A stretch of DNA of 64,000 bases from M3007 sp964484205 (GTDB taxonomy: Bacteria; Bacteroidota; Bacteroidia; Chitinophagales; Saprospiraceae), in the NCBI GenBank assembly GCA_964484205.1, contig CAZAEZ010000010.1:1-64000 (forward strand), written 5' to 3'. Below are positions 35,501 through 43,376 of this stretch, in pieces. Made by a program: the position numbers and the translations under genes. The notes under the pieces were generated by a model that saw only the letters and a list, made by a program, of their open reading frames with translations, was not told where the DNA came from and made no database searches. The first letter of the stretch is position 1. Each line of letters opens with the position of its first letter.

Positions 35501-36640
35501 GTCGTGTTCAGTAAGACCGGAACCCTCCAGGTTGGCATACACTTTTTCCGGGGTGGCAACAATGCCGCGTATACTGTTTCCCAGGCCGGGTTTTGCCTCT
35601 TTTTGATAAAATAAATGGCTGAAGCGGTTTTGCCTGATTTGCAGTATGTAAAAACCAAAGTCGTCGCCCAGCCAGTATCTGCCGGCCCGGTCCACCAGGT
35701 AGCCCCGCCACATGAAGTTGCTTCGGTCGTGTTGGGCAAATTTCCATTGCGCAAGGGTGCGGCCCTGCGCATCCACAAGCCTGTCGTGTACCACGAATTT
35801 GCCCTTGTCGTCGAACGGGAAAATGAGCGCCGGGTGGGGCGGCGGATGTCCTATCGCGGGCAGGTAGGGCAAAATTTTGTGTTCAAGGTCGGATAAGACG
35901 AGTTGCTCGGTACCTAAAGGTTTTCGGGTGATCAACAGCATACCGTTGTCCGTCAGCGCCCAGTTGCCATACAACCATACGTTTTCAAAACGCTGCAAAA
36001 CCTTGCCCGACAAGCTCAATTCCTCTATCCGTTTGATAGATCTCGATATCCATAGTGTCTTTCGGTCGGAAAAACGGATGGGAAATATTTTGCCCGGAGG
36101 CCCTTCTACGGATATGGTCTTGACGCCGCCCGAAGGATGATAGCGGAACAGTGTATCGCCAACGGTAGCCGGCAGCCATATTGCGCCGTTTTCGTCGTTC
36201 AGTATTCTATACCCAAAGCGCCGGCGGGCAAACAGGCTGTCCGTCTTGCCAAACTTTTCTTCGAGTGTAAGCACTTCTCCCCGGTCCGGATGAAACAGGC
36301 AAATACTTTTTTGCTCCTGCTCCACCAACCACAGCCACCCATCCGCATCCTCGGCAATTTCCTGGATGTAATTAAAACACAGCCCGCTTTTTTCTTTGGT
36401 GTATTGCCGAAAGTTATATCCGTCGAAACGGTTTAGCCCGTTGGGAGTGCCGAGCCAGACGAAGCCCCGGCTGTCCTGAAAAATAGCATTAACCTGCCGA
36501 TGCGACAAGCCCTGCTCCACGCTGTAATGTTCCACATTGGCAATATATTCCTGTGCTGCGAGCGGCAGTGCGGCGAGGAATGTCAATAGTGCAAAAACGC
36601 TGTACCTGCTTCGGATAATCGTATGAATGGATATAGGCAA
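32573..36640 (-). CDS. Hybrid two-component system protein (sensor kinase, receiver and AraC output in one chain)
   Basis: The 1355-residue protein has a signal peptide. A large periplasmic sensor made of two-component-regulator propeller repeats follows (about 30-680, for example FQDSRGFVWLGTPNGLNRFDGY), then a Y_Y_Y domain (about 690-760) and a transmembrane helix (about 770-795). The HisKA domain carries NVSHELRTPLT near residue 855, with a HATPase domain at about 960-1075. The receiver shows DIMMPLMDG near 1165 as the phospho-Asp site. The AraC-type HTH lies at about 1255-1355 (LSPQQYIAEIRLQKARDLL). Family members sense oligosaccharides and switch on nearby surface-protein genes. The three secreted-protein genes downstream on the same strand are the obvious candidates. 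A palindrome-rich spacer lies upstream. Confidence 0.95.
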   Translation of the reverse strand: MPISIHTIIRSRYSVFALLTFLAALPLAAQEYIANVEHYSVEQGLSHRQVNAIFQDSRGFVWLGTPNGLNRFDGYNFRQYTKEKSGLCFNYIQEIAEDADGWLWLVEQEQKSICLFHPDRGEVLTLEEKFGKTDSLFARRRFGYRILNDENGAIWLPATVGDTLFRYHPSGGVKTISVEGPPGKIFPIRFSDRKTLWISRSIKRIEELSLSGKVLQRFENVWLYGNWALTDNGMLLITRKPLGTEQLVLSDLEHKILPYLPAIGHPPPHPALIFPFDDKGKFVVHDRLVDAQGRTLAQWKFAQHDRSNFMWRGYLVDRAGRYWLGDDFGFYILQIRQNRFSHLFYQKEAKPGLGNSIRGIVATPEKVYANLEGSGLTEHDRRSGKVRRSETIPKGWGNFALAFSKNGELLSGTKNALFRLKPDGSVIEKIQTDFDVWAFCEDDSGTLWLGSSTNGLHKLPPGASTPIPFIRYNGFDALASAFILHIEQDAAGSLWVCADNGFYKVHPQKGILARYWPGGRGEYFLPAENFLHFHLDADKVFWLATSTGLLRVASVPDSDGSRRLRWDEHTGKWFNRSNKLSNDFIYAVYEDKTGRLWLPTDHGIICLNKKTEAVKTYFVSDGLSDPEFNRKAHFQASDGTLYFGGLNGINVFNPADFPEVTDTLAGIPLVLTAFHQFDGKQNRLSDRTYELLQTTEIRLRPDDRFFNIELALLSFDEPQLIQYAWKIDGLDKDWHYQKERQINFGGLPYGVYTLRIKAQAPDGQGSEKELTFTVRVLRPWYLQTWFLALVAFLLSLGVRGYIHWRNRQHILEQKKLEGMVEKATERIELDKRTIEKQAEALRQLDKVKSNFFANVSHELRTPLTLMLGPISSMLKSGELSNRNFTYANLAQQNGTKLLNLVGEILDLQKLESGKLELHPKPVLLYPFLKRIAAQFESLAQNKSIAFVFLYRAEKRLQIEADTAKLELVLNNLLSNAMKFTGAGGRVEFKVEDLAHSIRLTVSDTGRGIHADDLPRVFERFFQSHQADTPSEGGTGIGLALVKELSVLFDGSVHVQSPGADGKGSAFLFEFPKVEVMGAAAPLVETTPEFSDNSFAALAGTAQGDAANPFVLLVEDNADLRTYLQVLLAEKYRVVVAENGQQALERLANGAVPAIIISDIMMPLMDGFQLLERLKSADQYRHIPVVMLTARADMQDKLRALRIGVDDYLLKPFEEEELLTRVKNLLLRQQNRYSQNPDAKDKTAAVPCISQADSEWLSELEIWAQANLQNEFLSVSTMAHQVSMSERQLLRRLRELTGLSPQQYIAEIRLQKARDLLERGAVRTVAETAYAAGFSHPKVFSRTYRARFGRLPSAYF

Positions 36641-36690
36641 AATCAGATGTTCTTTGCGCAGCGACAGTGGGGAAGTATTGTTTTTTCCTA

Positions 36691-37082
36691 AGCAACGCTT
36701 AGAGCATTTTCAGGCACTTAGCTGGGCTAGGCGCCTGAAAAAACGCAAAAAACTGTCAAAAAAAGCCCTCGTTTTTGCCTCCGGCAGTCCTGTCCCGCTT
36801 TAGCGGGGAAAATCCCCAACATGCTCTTAAAAAATTACGTCACGATTTGAAAAAATTCAGATTCCTCGCTCCGCTCGGAATGACATTCAATTGATGAATA
36901 CAATTTCCATCAGATTTCTCGCTACGCTCGAAATTCCCCCTGCGCGCAGGGGGAATTTCGAGCGTAGCGAGAAATCTGGTATAAAAACCCACACGTTCAG
37001 CAACTTGTCATTCCGAGCAGAGCGAGGAACCTGACGATGTTGAAAATGGCTCTAAATCGTGATCTTATTTTTAAGCGTTGCT
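36691..37082. repeat. Nested inverted-repeat region (non-coding)
   Basis: Within the 638-bp gap 36641-37278, nested arms pair outward to inward. AGCAACGCTTA (36691-36701) pairs with its complement at 37072-37082. CACGATTT near 36842 pairs with AAATCGTG near 37054. A 25-30-bp segment near 36859-36888 pairs with 37003-37033, with few mismatches. A perfect 68-bp palindrome (36911-36978) lies at the centre. The whole could fold into one large stem. No frame inside encodes a recognisable protein, and no clear target duplication was found. It lies between the hybrid regulator promoter and the DUF1501 terminator. Confidence 0.7.
36911..36978. repeat. Perfect 68-bp palindrome
   Basis: The sequence from CAGATTTCTCGCTACGCTCG to its exact complement is palindromic over 68 bp with no loop (centre TGCGCGCA). 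Each half contains the module CGAGCGTAGCGAGAAATCTG, related to the copies at 29-56 and 37003-37033. Perfect palindromes of this length are usually unstable in cells, which makes its persistence notable. Confidence 0.85.
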
Positions 37083-37121
37083 AAAGGTAAAAATTGCATA
37101 AGAATTGAGCATCGAAATTTT

Positions 37122-37159
37122 AAAAAAACGGCCTTCAGGAAACGGATACCTGAAGGCCG
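37122..37159 (-). terminator. Intrinsic terminator of the DUF1501 gene
   Basis: A perfect 11-bp stem, CGGCCTTCAGG (37129-37139) with its complement (37149-37159), is followed on the minus strand by seven T (37128-37122). It lies about 120 bp after the DUF1501 stop. It is the clearest terminator in this part of the window. Confidence 0.75.
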
Positions 37160-37278
37160 AAACGGATGCGAAATCAATTTTATCGGGAAGGAGTTGTCGT
37201 GCCGCCAACATTTTGCTTATCAACACTCCGAACAGCGGCGTCAATCGGGGCGAAGAGCATAGGGCCCTTTACCCTTCG

Positions 37279-38862
37279 CTATTGCACTTTTACCACCATC
37301 TTCGTTTGCTGCCGGCTTTCATTGACAAACCGGCAGAAATACGTACCCGCCGGCAAGTGCGCCGCATTCCAGTTTTCCTGGTAGGTTCCTTTGGGTTGCC
37401 AGGTATTTACCGGGGTGGCCACAATTTTTCCGGAAGCGTCCAGAATTTGCACCACCGCAATGCCGCCCGCAGTCTGGTACTCCAGCGTCAGGGTATCGCG
37501 CACCGGGTTGGGCCAGCAATTGAGCAGGGATTTTCCGGCCGTTTGGTTGGCATCGTGCGTGGCGGTAGACACACAGGGCACGCCGGCTTCGAAGAGATCG
37601 ACGAAGGGCAGGTCGTGCAACAAAATTCCCGGAATGTCGTCTTGCGGCACGCAAAACCAATCGCGCAAAACCGAGGCATACACCGAGCGGAAGTCATACT
37701 CCATCGGCAGATTATCAAACACCGTGGGCGCCTGCGGGATTTGCGGGTTTGAACCGGTCACACCCCCTGAAACAGGTTTTCCAAAAAGGAACATGGGCGC
37801 TGCTTCGCCGTGGTCGGTGCCGCCGCTGGCATTGCTGGTGATCCGGCGGCCAAACTCGGAGAAGGTCATGCCCACCACCCGGTCGGCAGTGCCAAGGTAA
37901 CTCAGGTCGTCGGTGAACGCCTTGATGGCGTCGCCAAGTTGCTGCAAAAGCCCGGCGTGGATGCCCAGGGTGTGATCATCGGGATCCACCTGTTCGTCGT
38001 GTGTGTCGAAGCCGCCGATGCTGACCATGTACAGCCGCGTTTTCATGCCACCGGCAATGAGCCGGGAAATCACTTTGAGTTTGGCGGCCAGGGGCGTATC
38101 CGGGTAAGTTTTTTGGTCCGCAATGGCATTGGAGGCGTCAATGATGGATTGGGCGTACACCCTCGATTGCTGGGCGATCAGCCGTATATAGGCCAGTTGT
38201 TCGCCTGCCGGGGTGTTGGGCGCAGGGTCTTGCACGCCGGCGAGGAGGTTGTAAAAATCGCCGGTGCTTGGGATAACGAAGCCCATGCCCGTTTGCGGGC
38301 CCATGAGGCTCAGCGACATGGAGTTGCCGATTTCGATGGCCAGCGGGTGGGGCATGTTGGCATTCGGGTAATCGATCGGGAAGTTGGGGTACTCGTAGGC
38401 CAGGTACCGGCCTGCCCAGCCGTTGGGAAAATATTCGTCGGCATCCGAACCCGACATCCAGATATCCGTAGCCCGGAAGTGGCTCAGGCTGGGGTTGGGG
38501 TAGCCTACATTTTGTACGATACGCACCTGGCCGTCGTTGTACAGGCTTTGCAGGCCGCTGAGTGCCGGGTGCATGCCCAGGGTGAGGGCGTTGGTGAGCG
38601 GCAGGAGTTTGTTCTGGGGAAGGAGGACGTTTGCCCGCCCATTGTTCAAATTGTCGTACTGGTCGAGCGGCACCAGCGTGCCGAGCCCGTCGTTGCCCCC
38701 TTCGAGTTGGATGACCACCAGCACATGATCGGTGTCGGTACTCAGGCCTTCCATAAATTTTGCGAACGGATTTGTTGCAAAGGCGCGCACCCCAAAACCG
38801 TTTACCAGCGATGGAATAGCCACCCCGGCACTTATATTTTTCAGAAAATTTCGGCGTTTCAT
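37279..38862 (-). CDS. DUF1501 family protein with Tat-type signal and T9SS sorting domain
   Basis: The 527-residue protein begins MKRRNFLKNISAGVA, a twin-arginine-type signal. The DUF1501 domain follows (about 40-430) with VVIQLEGGNDGLGTLVPLDQYD near its start and ASGGTDHGEAAPMFLFG later. The His and Asp residues in these segments recall the alkaline-phosphatase/sulfatase fold to which DUF1501 has been linked. After about residue 445 comes a type A T9SS sorting domain (LLNCWPNPVRDTLTLEY...MVVKVQ). It is expected to be exported to the cell surface. It lies 54 bp after the DUF1800 gene in the same direction, a pairing common in Bacteroidota and Planctomycetota. The biochemical role of the pair is not settled. 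Confidence 0.9.
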   Translation of the reverse strand: MKRRNFLKNISAGVAIPSLVNGFGVRAFATNPFAKFMEGLSTDTDHVLVVIQLEGGNDGLGTLVPLDQYDNLNNGRANVLLPQNKLLPLTNALTLGMHPALSGLQSLYNDGQVRIVQNVGYPNPSLSHFRATDIWMSGSDADEYFPNGWAGRYLAYEYPNFPIDYPNANMPHPLAIEIGNSMSLSLMGPQTGMGFVIPSTGDFYNLLAGVQDPAPNTPAGEQLAYIRLIAQQSRVYAQSIIDASNAIADQKTYPDTPLAAKLKVISRLIAGGMKTRLYMVSIGGFDTHDEQVDPDDHTLGIHAGLLQQLGDAIKAFTDDLSYLGTADRVVGMTFSEFGRRITSNASGGTDHGEAAPMFLFGKPVSGGVTGSNPQIPQAPTVFDNLPMEYDFRSVYASVLRDWFCVPQDDIPGILLHDLPFVDLFEAGVPCVSTATHDANQTAGKSLLNCWPNPVRDTLTLEYQTAGGIAVVQILDASGKIVATPVNTWQPKGTYQENWNAAHLPAGTYFCRFVNESRQQTKMVVKVQ

Positions 38863-38916
38863 GCTTGAATTGTTTTTGAAAAAAAATTGTGGATTTCAAC
38901 CGGTGTGCACCGCGGA

Positions 38917-40635
38917 TCAAATCAAGTGTGTTTCCTCAATTTGGAGCACCCGGTACAGGTAAGCCTGGAGGCGCGTGCGTACAGCGCCGGCGAGCATCTG
39001 ATCACCCGGGTTGGCTTCCCAAAGTTCCCAGGCTATCGTCCAGTAGGAGTCATTGGGCAAACCCGACAGCAAAATCGGTTTAAACGAATTCTTCACTGTT
39101 TGCGAAACCGGCAGGCCAAACAGCAGGTCGAGCGATTCGTCGATCAGCGTGTTCAGATCGGCCGGGTCGCTGAGCGTACTTGCCCAGGCCAGCGGGTCGA
39201 TCACGGCGCGGTTGTTAAAGCCGAAAATTCCGGCAAACACCATGGTGTCGGTGAACCGGCCGCGCTCGGGCAGTGTGGCGGTATTGATCCACAATTTATC
39301 CAAAAACGGTTTTTGGTAATACGCCTGCCAGCCGGCCACATTGGGCGGGTCGCCGGGCTGTTGCAGCATGTCGGCCATGCGTACCCCCATTTGCAGGCTG
39401 ATAGCAAAGTTGTCGAGCAGGTCGGCGTTGCCCGGCAGGTTAACGCCGAAGAGTTTGAACAGTCCGACGACCATATCCACCGGACTTTTGATCACTGCCC
39501 CCCGGTTGAGCACATCGAAAAAGTGCTCGCTTTTGAACAGCACATCGAGCACCGGGAGTATGTCGTAGTTGTTGTTGCGGAAAATTTGCGCCAGCGGTTC
39601 GATCACGTTTTGCTCGGTTTGTGCATCGATTTCGTGATACACAAAAAAGCGGTACAACTTGCGGCACATATACCGGGCAGCCTCCGGGTGGTCGAACAGC
39701 ATGTCGAGAAATTCATCCAGCTCGGCGGCGCCGGCATTGGGGTCAACCTGGCCCGGGCCTTTGATCAACCGGTTGCCGTAAAAGGCGGAAAACTGTTTGT
39801 CCCCAAGATCGTGCTCCGTAGGAAAGAAAAACGTGGTGAAACCGTCGGTACGCCAGCCGGTAAGCAGGCGGGCAGCGGCTTTGACATCGTCTTCGGTGAA
39901 GTGGTCGGGCAGGTCTTTCCCGATGACGAAGAGTTCCTGAATTTCGCGGGCATAGTTTTCATCGGGCGCCGATGCCGAGTTGAGGTAGCCGTTCAGGTAG
40001 ATCAGCATGGCCGGATCGAGCGTGATCGCCCGCATCATCGTTTTAAAATTGCCCAGGGCTTGTTCGCGGTACAGCTTGTTGTAGCGGTAGAGCATACTGC
40101 CGAAGGGCGCTTCCGTAAACTGGACGGGGATGTGGTTGTACCAAAAAAGCGTCATTTTTTCGCGGATGCTGCGGCCGCTGTTCAGCATTTGCCGGATCCA
40201 CCAGGCGCGTACACTTTCGAGGCGGTAAAATTCGGCGCCGGGCTCGTACGGTGCATTCAGGAAACTCTGACCGAAGGGAACGGTGGGATCGGTATAATTA
40301 GGGTTGTTGTAATCGTTTACCGGTTCGGGCGGCGGGGTGTACGGCGTGTACAGAATTTCATTGACAGCATCCTGCATGGTTTTACCCATAAAATAGTCCA
40401 CATCGGCCTTCACAGGTCCGAAGAGCGTCCGGCGCAACAGGTGGAGCACTTCAGCTTTCGTCCAGGGACCGGTATACGGCGCCAGCCCGGACGTGGGTGG
40501 GCTGGCTGCCCGGGCAGCCATTTTGGCTTCCAGGCCGACCGGGATCGGTACGAGCGTTTGGTCGGTGATGGTTTGGGTGGGTCGGGCGGTTTTTTTACCA
40601 AGGGCTAAAAAGGTACGTCTGTCTAAATGACTCAT
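38917..40635 (-). CDS. DUF1800 family protein
   Basis: The 572-residue protein shows the DUF1800 landmarks in order: LHLLRRTLFGP (about 64-74), REKMTLFWYNHIPV (about 158-171), DENYAREIQELFVIGKDLPDHF (about 225-246, seen in parts) and a following EDDVKAAARLLTGWR. It begins MSHLDRRTFLALGKK, which resembles a Tat motif but lacks a clear hydrophobic stretch, so export is uncertain. No T9SS sorting domain is seen. It is the first gene of the DUF1800-DUF1501 pair, and its divergent neighbour is a FecR-like protein whose start lies about 100 bp away. The catalytic role of the family is unknown. Confidence 0.9.
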   Translation of the reverse strand: MSHLDRRTFLALGKKTARPTQTITDQTLVPIPVGLEAKMAARAASPPTSGLAPYTGPWTKAEVLHLLRRTLFGPVKADVDYFMGKTMQDAVNEILYTPYTPPPEPVNDYNNPNYTDPTVPFGQSFLNAPYEPGAEFYRLESVRAWWIRQMLNSGRSIREKMTLFWYNHIPVQFTEAPFGSMLYRYNKLYREQALGNFKTMMRAITLDPAMLIYLNGYLNSASAPDENYAREIQELFVIGKDLPDHFTEDDVKAAARLLTGWRTDGFTTFFFPTEHDLGDKQFSAFYGNRLIKGPGQVDPNAGAAELDEFLDMLFDHPEAARYMCRKLYRFFVYHEIDAQTEQNVIEPLAQIFRNNNYDILPVLDVLFKSEHFFDVLNRGAVIKSPVDMVVGLFKLFGVNLPGNADLLDNFAISLQMGVRMADMLQQPGDPPNVAGWQAYYQKPFLDKLWINTATLPERGRFTDTMVFAGIFGFNNRAVIDPLAWASTLSDPADLNTLIDESLDLLFGLPVSQTVKNSFKPILLSGLPNDSYWTIAWELWEANPGDQMLAGAVRTRLQAYLYRVLQIEETHLI

Positions 40636-40738
40636 AGGCCTGGTGTGTTTTAGTTCAGTCCAATTAACGTGCGGTTAGACCCGCAGAATACATCAAGGTA
40701 AAATTTATTCGCTCAAAATGCGTTAAGAAAATCCAAAG

Positions 40739-41668
40739 ATGGAAAACGCATTCCGCCATAATGCGCTCTTTGCCCGCTGGATCAAAGGCGATCTTTCCGA
40801 TGCCGACCGCCAGGTTGTTGAACGGCATCCGTACTTTCCTGTTTTCCGGCGTTTGCTGGGTCTCAGAGAGCCCAAAAGTTTGTCCGACTCGGAAATACAA
40901 GATTTACTTGGCCGTATTCCGGAAGTAGAAACTTCTGAAAAACATTCCAACCTGCGCCTGCTTTGGTGGCTGGTTGGCTGTGCGGCATTGCTTTCCCTGG
41001 CCTTACTGGCCTGGACCGTTTTCCAGCCGGCGCCTGCAGGCCCGTCCATTTCGGCGACCGCTATTGGCGAACAAAAAACCGTGGCATTGCCCGACGGCTC
41101 CACCGTGCGCCTGAATGCCGTTTCGTCGGTCGAAATTGTTCCCGGCAACTGGGCAACCGAGCGCCGGGTACGACTGCTCGGCGAGGCATTTTTTCAAGTA
41201 AAAAAAGGCCTCGCGCCTTTTGTCGTAGAAACGGTATCCGGCACGGTGAAGGTGCTCGGCACTTCCTTTACCGTAAAATATCGCGGCAGCGCTTTTGTGG
41301 TGGCTTGTTATACCGGCCTGGTTCAGGCTTCTACCGACAAGGGTATCAAACAGGCACTGCGCGCCGGGCAGCGCTCCAGTGCGCGGGATGGTTTGTGGGC
41401 GCCCCTGGAACCCATTGTCGATTCCTGGCCGTCGTGGATGCAAGGCGAAAGCCGCTTTGCCGATTCGCCGGTGTACGAGGTGTTTGCCGAACTGGAACGC
41501 CAGTACAATATTTCCATCAGTGCCTCCGGGATTGAAGGGCGCCGGTTTAGCGGTGTGTTTATCCACCACGATCTTCCTTTTGCCTTGCGCATGGTATGTG
41601 AGCCGTTGGGCTTGCAGTATGATGTGGAAGGCCGGAAGGTATTGATCCGGAAAAAAGTACCGGAATAG
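40739..41668 (+). CDS. FecR family sensor/anti-sigma-like protein (no adjacent sigma factor)
   Basis: The 309-residue protein has a short cytoplasmic part (about 1-80) with no full FecR N-terminal motif and a transmembrane helix (about 81-99, LWWLVGCAALLSLALLAW). The FecR periplasmic domain spans about 110-220 (QKTVALPDGSTVRLNAVSSVEI, then FFQVKKGLAPFVVETVSGTVKVLGT). The C-terminal DUF4974-like domain lies at about 230-309 (VYEVFAELERQYNISISASG). FecR proteins pass a signal from an outer-membrane transducer to an ECF sigma factor. No sigma gene or TonB transducer is adjacent here, so the partner may be elsewhere. It is divergent from the DUF1800 gene. Confidence 0.88.
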   Translation: MENAFRHNALFARWIKGDLSDADRQVVERHPYFPVFRRLLGLREPKSLSDSEIQDLLGRIPEVETSEKHSNLRLLWWLVGCAALLSLALLAWTVFQPAPAGPSISATAIGEQKTVALPDGSTVRLNAVSSVEIVPGNWATERRVRLLGEAFFQVKKGLAPFVVETVSGTVKVLGTSFTVKYRGSAFVVACYTGLVQASTDKGIKQALRAGQRSSARDGLWAPLEPIVDSWPSWMQGESRFADSPVYEVFAELERQYNISISASGIEGRRFSGVFIHHDLPFALRMVCEPLGLQYDVEGRKVLIRKKVPE

Positions 41669-41692
41669 CCAAATTGTTTTTTAAAAATTACC

Positions 41693-42505
41693 TCAAACAG
41701 GCAACAAGGTGAGCTGCTCCACAGCGTTTTCCAAAAAGTTTGGAATGACCGTATCGTAGGTGCGCTGGATTTTCAACGGACTGGCCAGGTCGTGCATCAT
41801 GCGGAAATACCGCGCTTCACCGTGCTCTTCCACAATGGATTTTTTGCGTTCAGGCTCCCGGAAGTATTCCAGCAGACCGGCCGGATCGGCCTCCGGGTGA
41901 AACTGGGTACCAAACATCTCCGGGCTGAAACGAACGGACATCAGGGCGCGTTCGGCGTGCACATGCGGCGCCAGTGTTTCCAGACAAAGAATTTTTGCAC
42001 CCATTGCATGAAACCGTTGGCGGTCGGGCTTCATCACCTGAAAGCGCCTGAAATCGGCGATGTAGAACGGGTCGGGCAAGCCTTCGAAAAAAGTTTCTTC
42101 CTTACCATAATGCGTTTTATGTACGGGATAGGTGCCGAAAGACATTTTAGCCCGCTGGCTTACTTCTCCCAAGCCAAAATGATGGCAAGCCATTTGGAAA
42201 GAATGGCAGATGAAAAAAACATGTTTTTTTTGTTCGTGCTCCACCGTTGCACGGTTCAATTGCCACAAATTTTCTATTAACTGGAAAAACGGTTTAAACC
42301 AGGCGCCTTCCTCTTCCAACGGATCGCCCGGGCCGCCGGAAAACAGGTAAATGTCGTAGGAAAGATCAGGGAGTTCATTTTTTACGCGCACGTCAAAATG
42401 ATCAAACCGGAGCACATTGGCATAGCGGGCGAGCATCGATTTCAGCATGGGAATGCCGCGATTGGATTCGCCGTTGTACATGTCGAGAAGAGCAGCACGA
42501 AGCAT
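41693..42505 (-). CDS. Class I glutamine amidotransferase-like protein
   Basis: The 270-residue protein has a class I GATase fold: FSGGPGDP (about 67-74), a nucleophile region FICHSFQMACHHFG (about 109-122, Cys near 111), and GTQFHPEADPAGLLEYF (about 215-231) carrying the catalytic His and Glu. All three triad residues appear intact. It lacks a fused synthetase, so it resembles stand-alone GMP-synthase-like amidotransferases. The substrate is not evident. I set the start at the ATG at 42505 (MLRAALLDMYNGE), since the nine codons before it do not fit the family. It converges with the FecR gene at a 24-bp gap. Confidence 0.85.
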   Translation of the reverse strand: MLRAALLDMYNGESNRGIPMLKSMLARYANVLRFDHFDVRVKNELPDLSYDIYLFSGGPGDPLEEEGAWFKPFFQLIENLWQLNRATVEHEQKKHVFFICHSFQMACHHFGLGEVSQRAKMSFGTYPVHKTHYGKEETFFEGLPDPFYIADFRRFQVMKPDRQRFHAMGAKILCLETLAPHVHAERALMSVRFSPEMFGTQFHPEADPAGLLEYFREPERKKSIVEEHGEARYFRMMHDLASPLKIQRTYDTVIPNFLENAVEQLTLLPV

Positions 42506-42742
42506 AAGCAGTATAAAGTTGGCTTTGTACACCAGTCAACCGGGCGGCGAAATAATCGCGTTCAGCACCTTAAACGAGGCGTAAGTACAGGTATGAGCCT
42601 GTTTTAAAAAACAAATGAGGTCACCATACAGTTGCCGGTATGCTGACAAAAACATGCCAAAATGATTAGGATGGGTAGGGGACAAATCGGGCAGGGGTGG
42701 TAAAGGTCGGAATACAGTCCCTTTTTTTCGCGTTCAAGTCTA

Positions 42743-42750
42743 TATTTTTG
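42743..42750 (+). promoter_or_regulatory. Bacteroidota -7 promoter element TATTTTTG
   Basis: TATTTTTG fits TAnnTTTG and lies 31 nt before the ATG of the acidic hypothetical protein at 42782. Confidence 0.45.
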
Positions 42751-42781
42751 TCGCCCCTTTTCAATTACCCCTGCTTGATAC

Positions 42782-43264
42782 ATGAAATTTGTTTCTGAAA
42801 AAATTATTGATTCGATCATTGATCTCCTGGATTCGCTGAGCGACGAGCAAACGGAGCGCCACATGGAACAGTTTGCCGACGAACAGCCTGTTTTGGTGGC
42901 TTACCTGTTCAATGACGACAACTTCCATTTGCTTACCGACGATGAGCAGGGTTTCCTGCAATACCTCGCCCTCATCGTCTGGATGGCCAACCAAAAAGTG
43001 AACGGCCCTGTCGAAACGGTGTCTGAAGACGCGATTGGAGAGGCCGAAGAAAAAAATTATGAAATGCTGGAGGCGAGCACCGCCAAGAATTTTCGCGATC
43101 GCCTGAATGCCTTTTTTGAAAACACGCCCCAGGAAGACCTGCTGGCTTTTGCCGAAGAGGCCGTGCTGGAAGATGAAGACAATCCCCTGGCGTTGGTCAC
43201 CAAAGAAGGGCGGGAGCCAATTTTTGTGGCGGTGAAAACGGTGATTGATGTGCTGACGCGTTGA
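42782..43264 (+). CDS. Acidic hypothetical cytoplasmic protein
   Basis: The 160-residue protein is strongly acidic and mostly helical (IDLLDSLSDEQTERHMEQFADEQ, DDNFHLLTDDEQGFLQYLAL, a Glu-rich stretch near 80-95). It has no signal peptide or membrane segment. I recall similar acidic proteins in Bacteroidota but no known function. An exact TAnnTTTG element precedes it at 31 nt, and the next gene is a di-heme peroxidase with its own promoter, so it is probably monocistronic. Confidence 0.75.
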   Translation: MKFVSEKIIDSIIDLLDSLSDEQTERHMEQFADEQPVLVAYLFNDDNFHLLTDDEQGFLQYLALIVWMANQKVNGPVETVSEDAIGEAEEKNYEMLEASTAKNFRDRLNAFFENTPQEDLLAFAEEAVLEDEDNPLALVTKEGREPIFVAVKTVIDVLTR

Positions 43265-43360
43265 GTTGTGGATGTGTTTATGCATACCAGGCTGTTCAGC
43301 ATGACGAAAAGCACACGCGCACATGACGAAAACCGCTACCCGGACTACCCGCTGCATTCG

Positions 43361-43368
43361 TATCTTTG
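43361..43368 (+). promoter_or_regulatory. Bacteroidota -7 promoter element TATCTTTG
   Basis: TATCTTTG fits TAnnTTTG exactly and lies 8 nt before the ATG at 43377. It supports this start over the in-frame upstream opening at 43323 and implies a leader of only a few nucleotides. Confidence 0.6.
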
Positions 43369-43376
43369 CACCCGTT

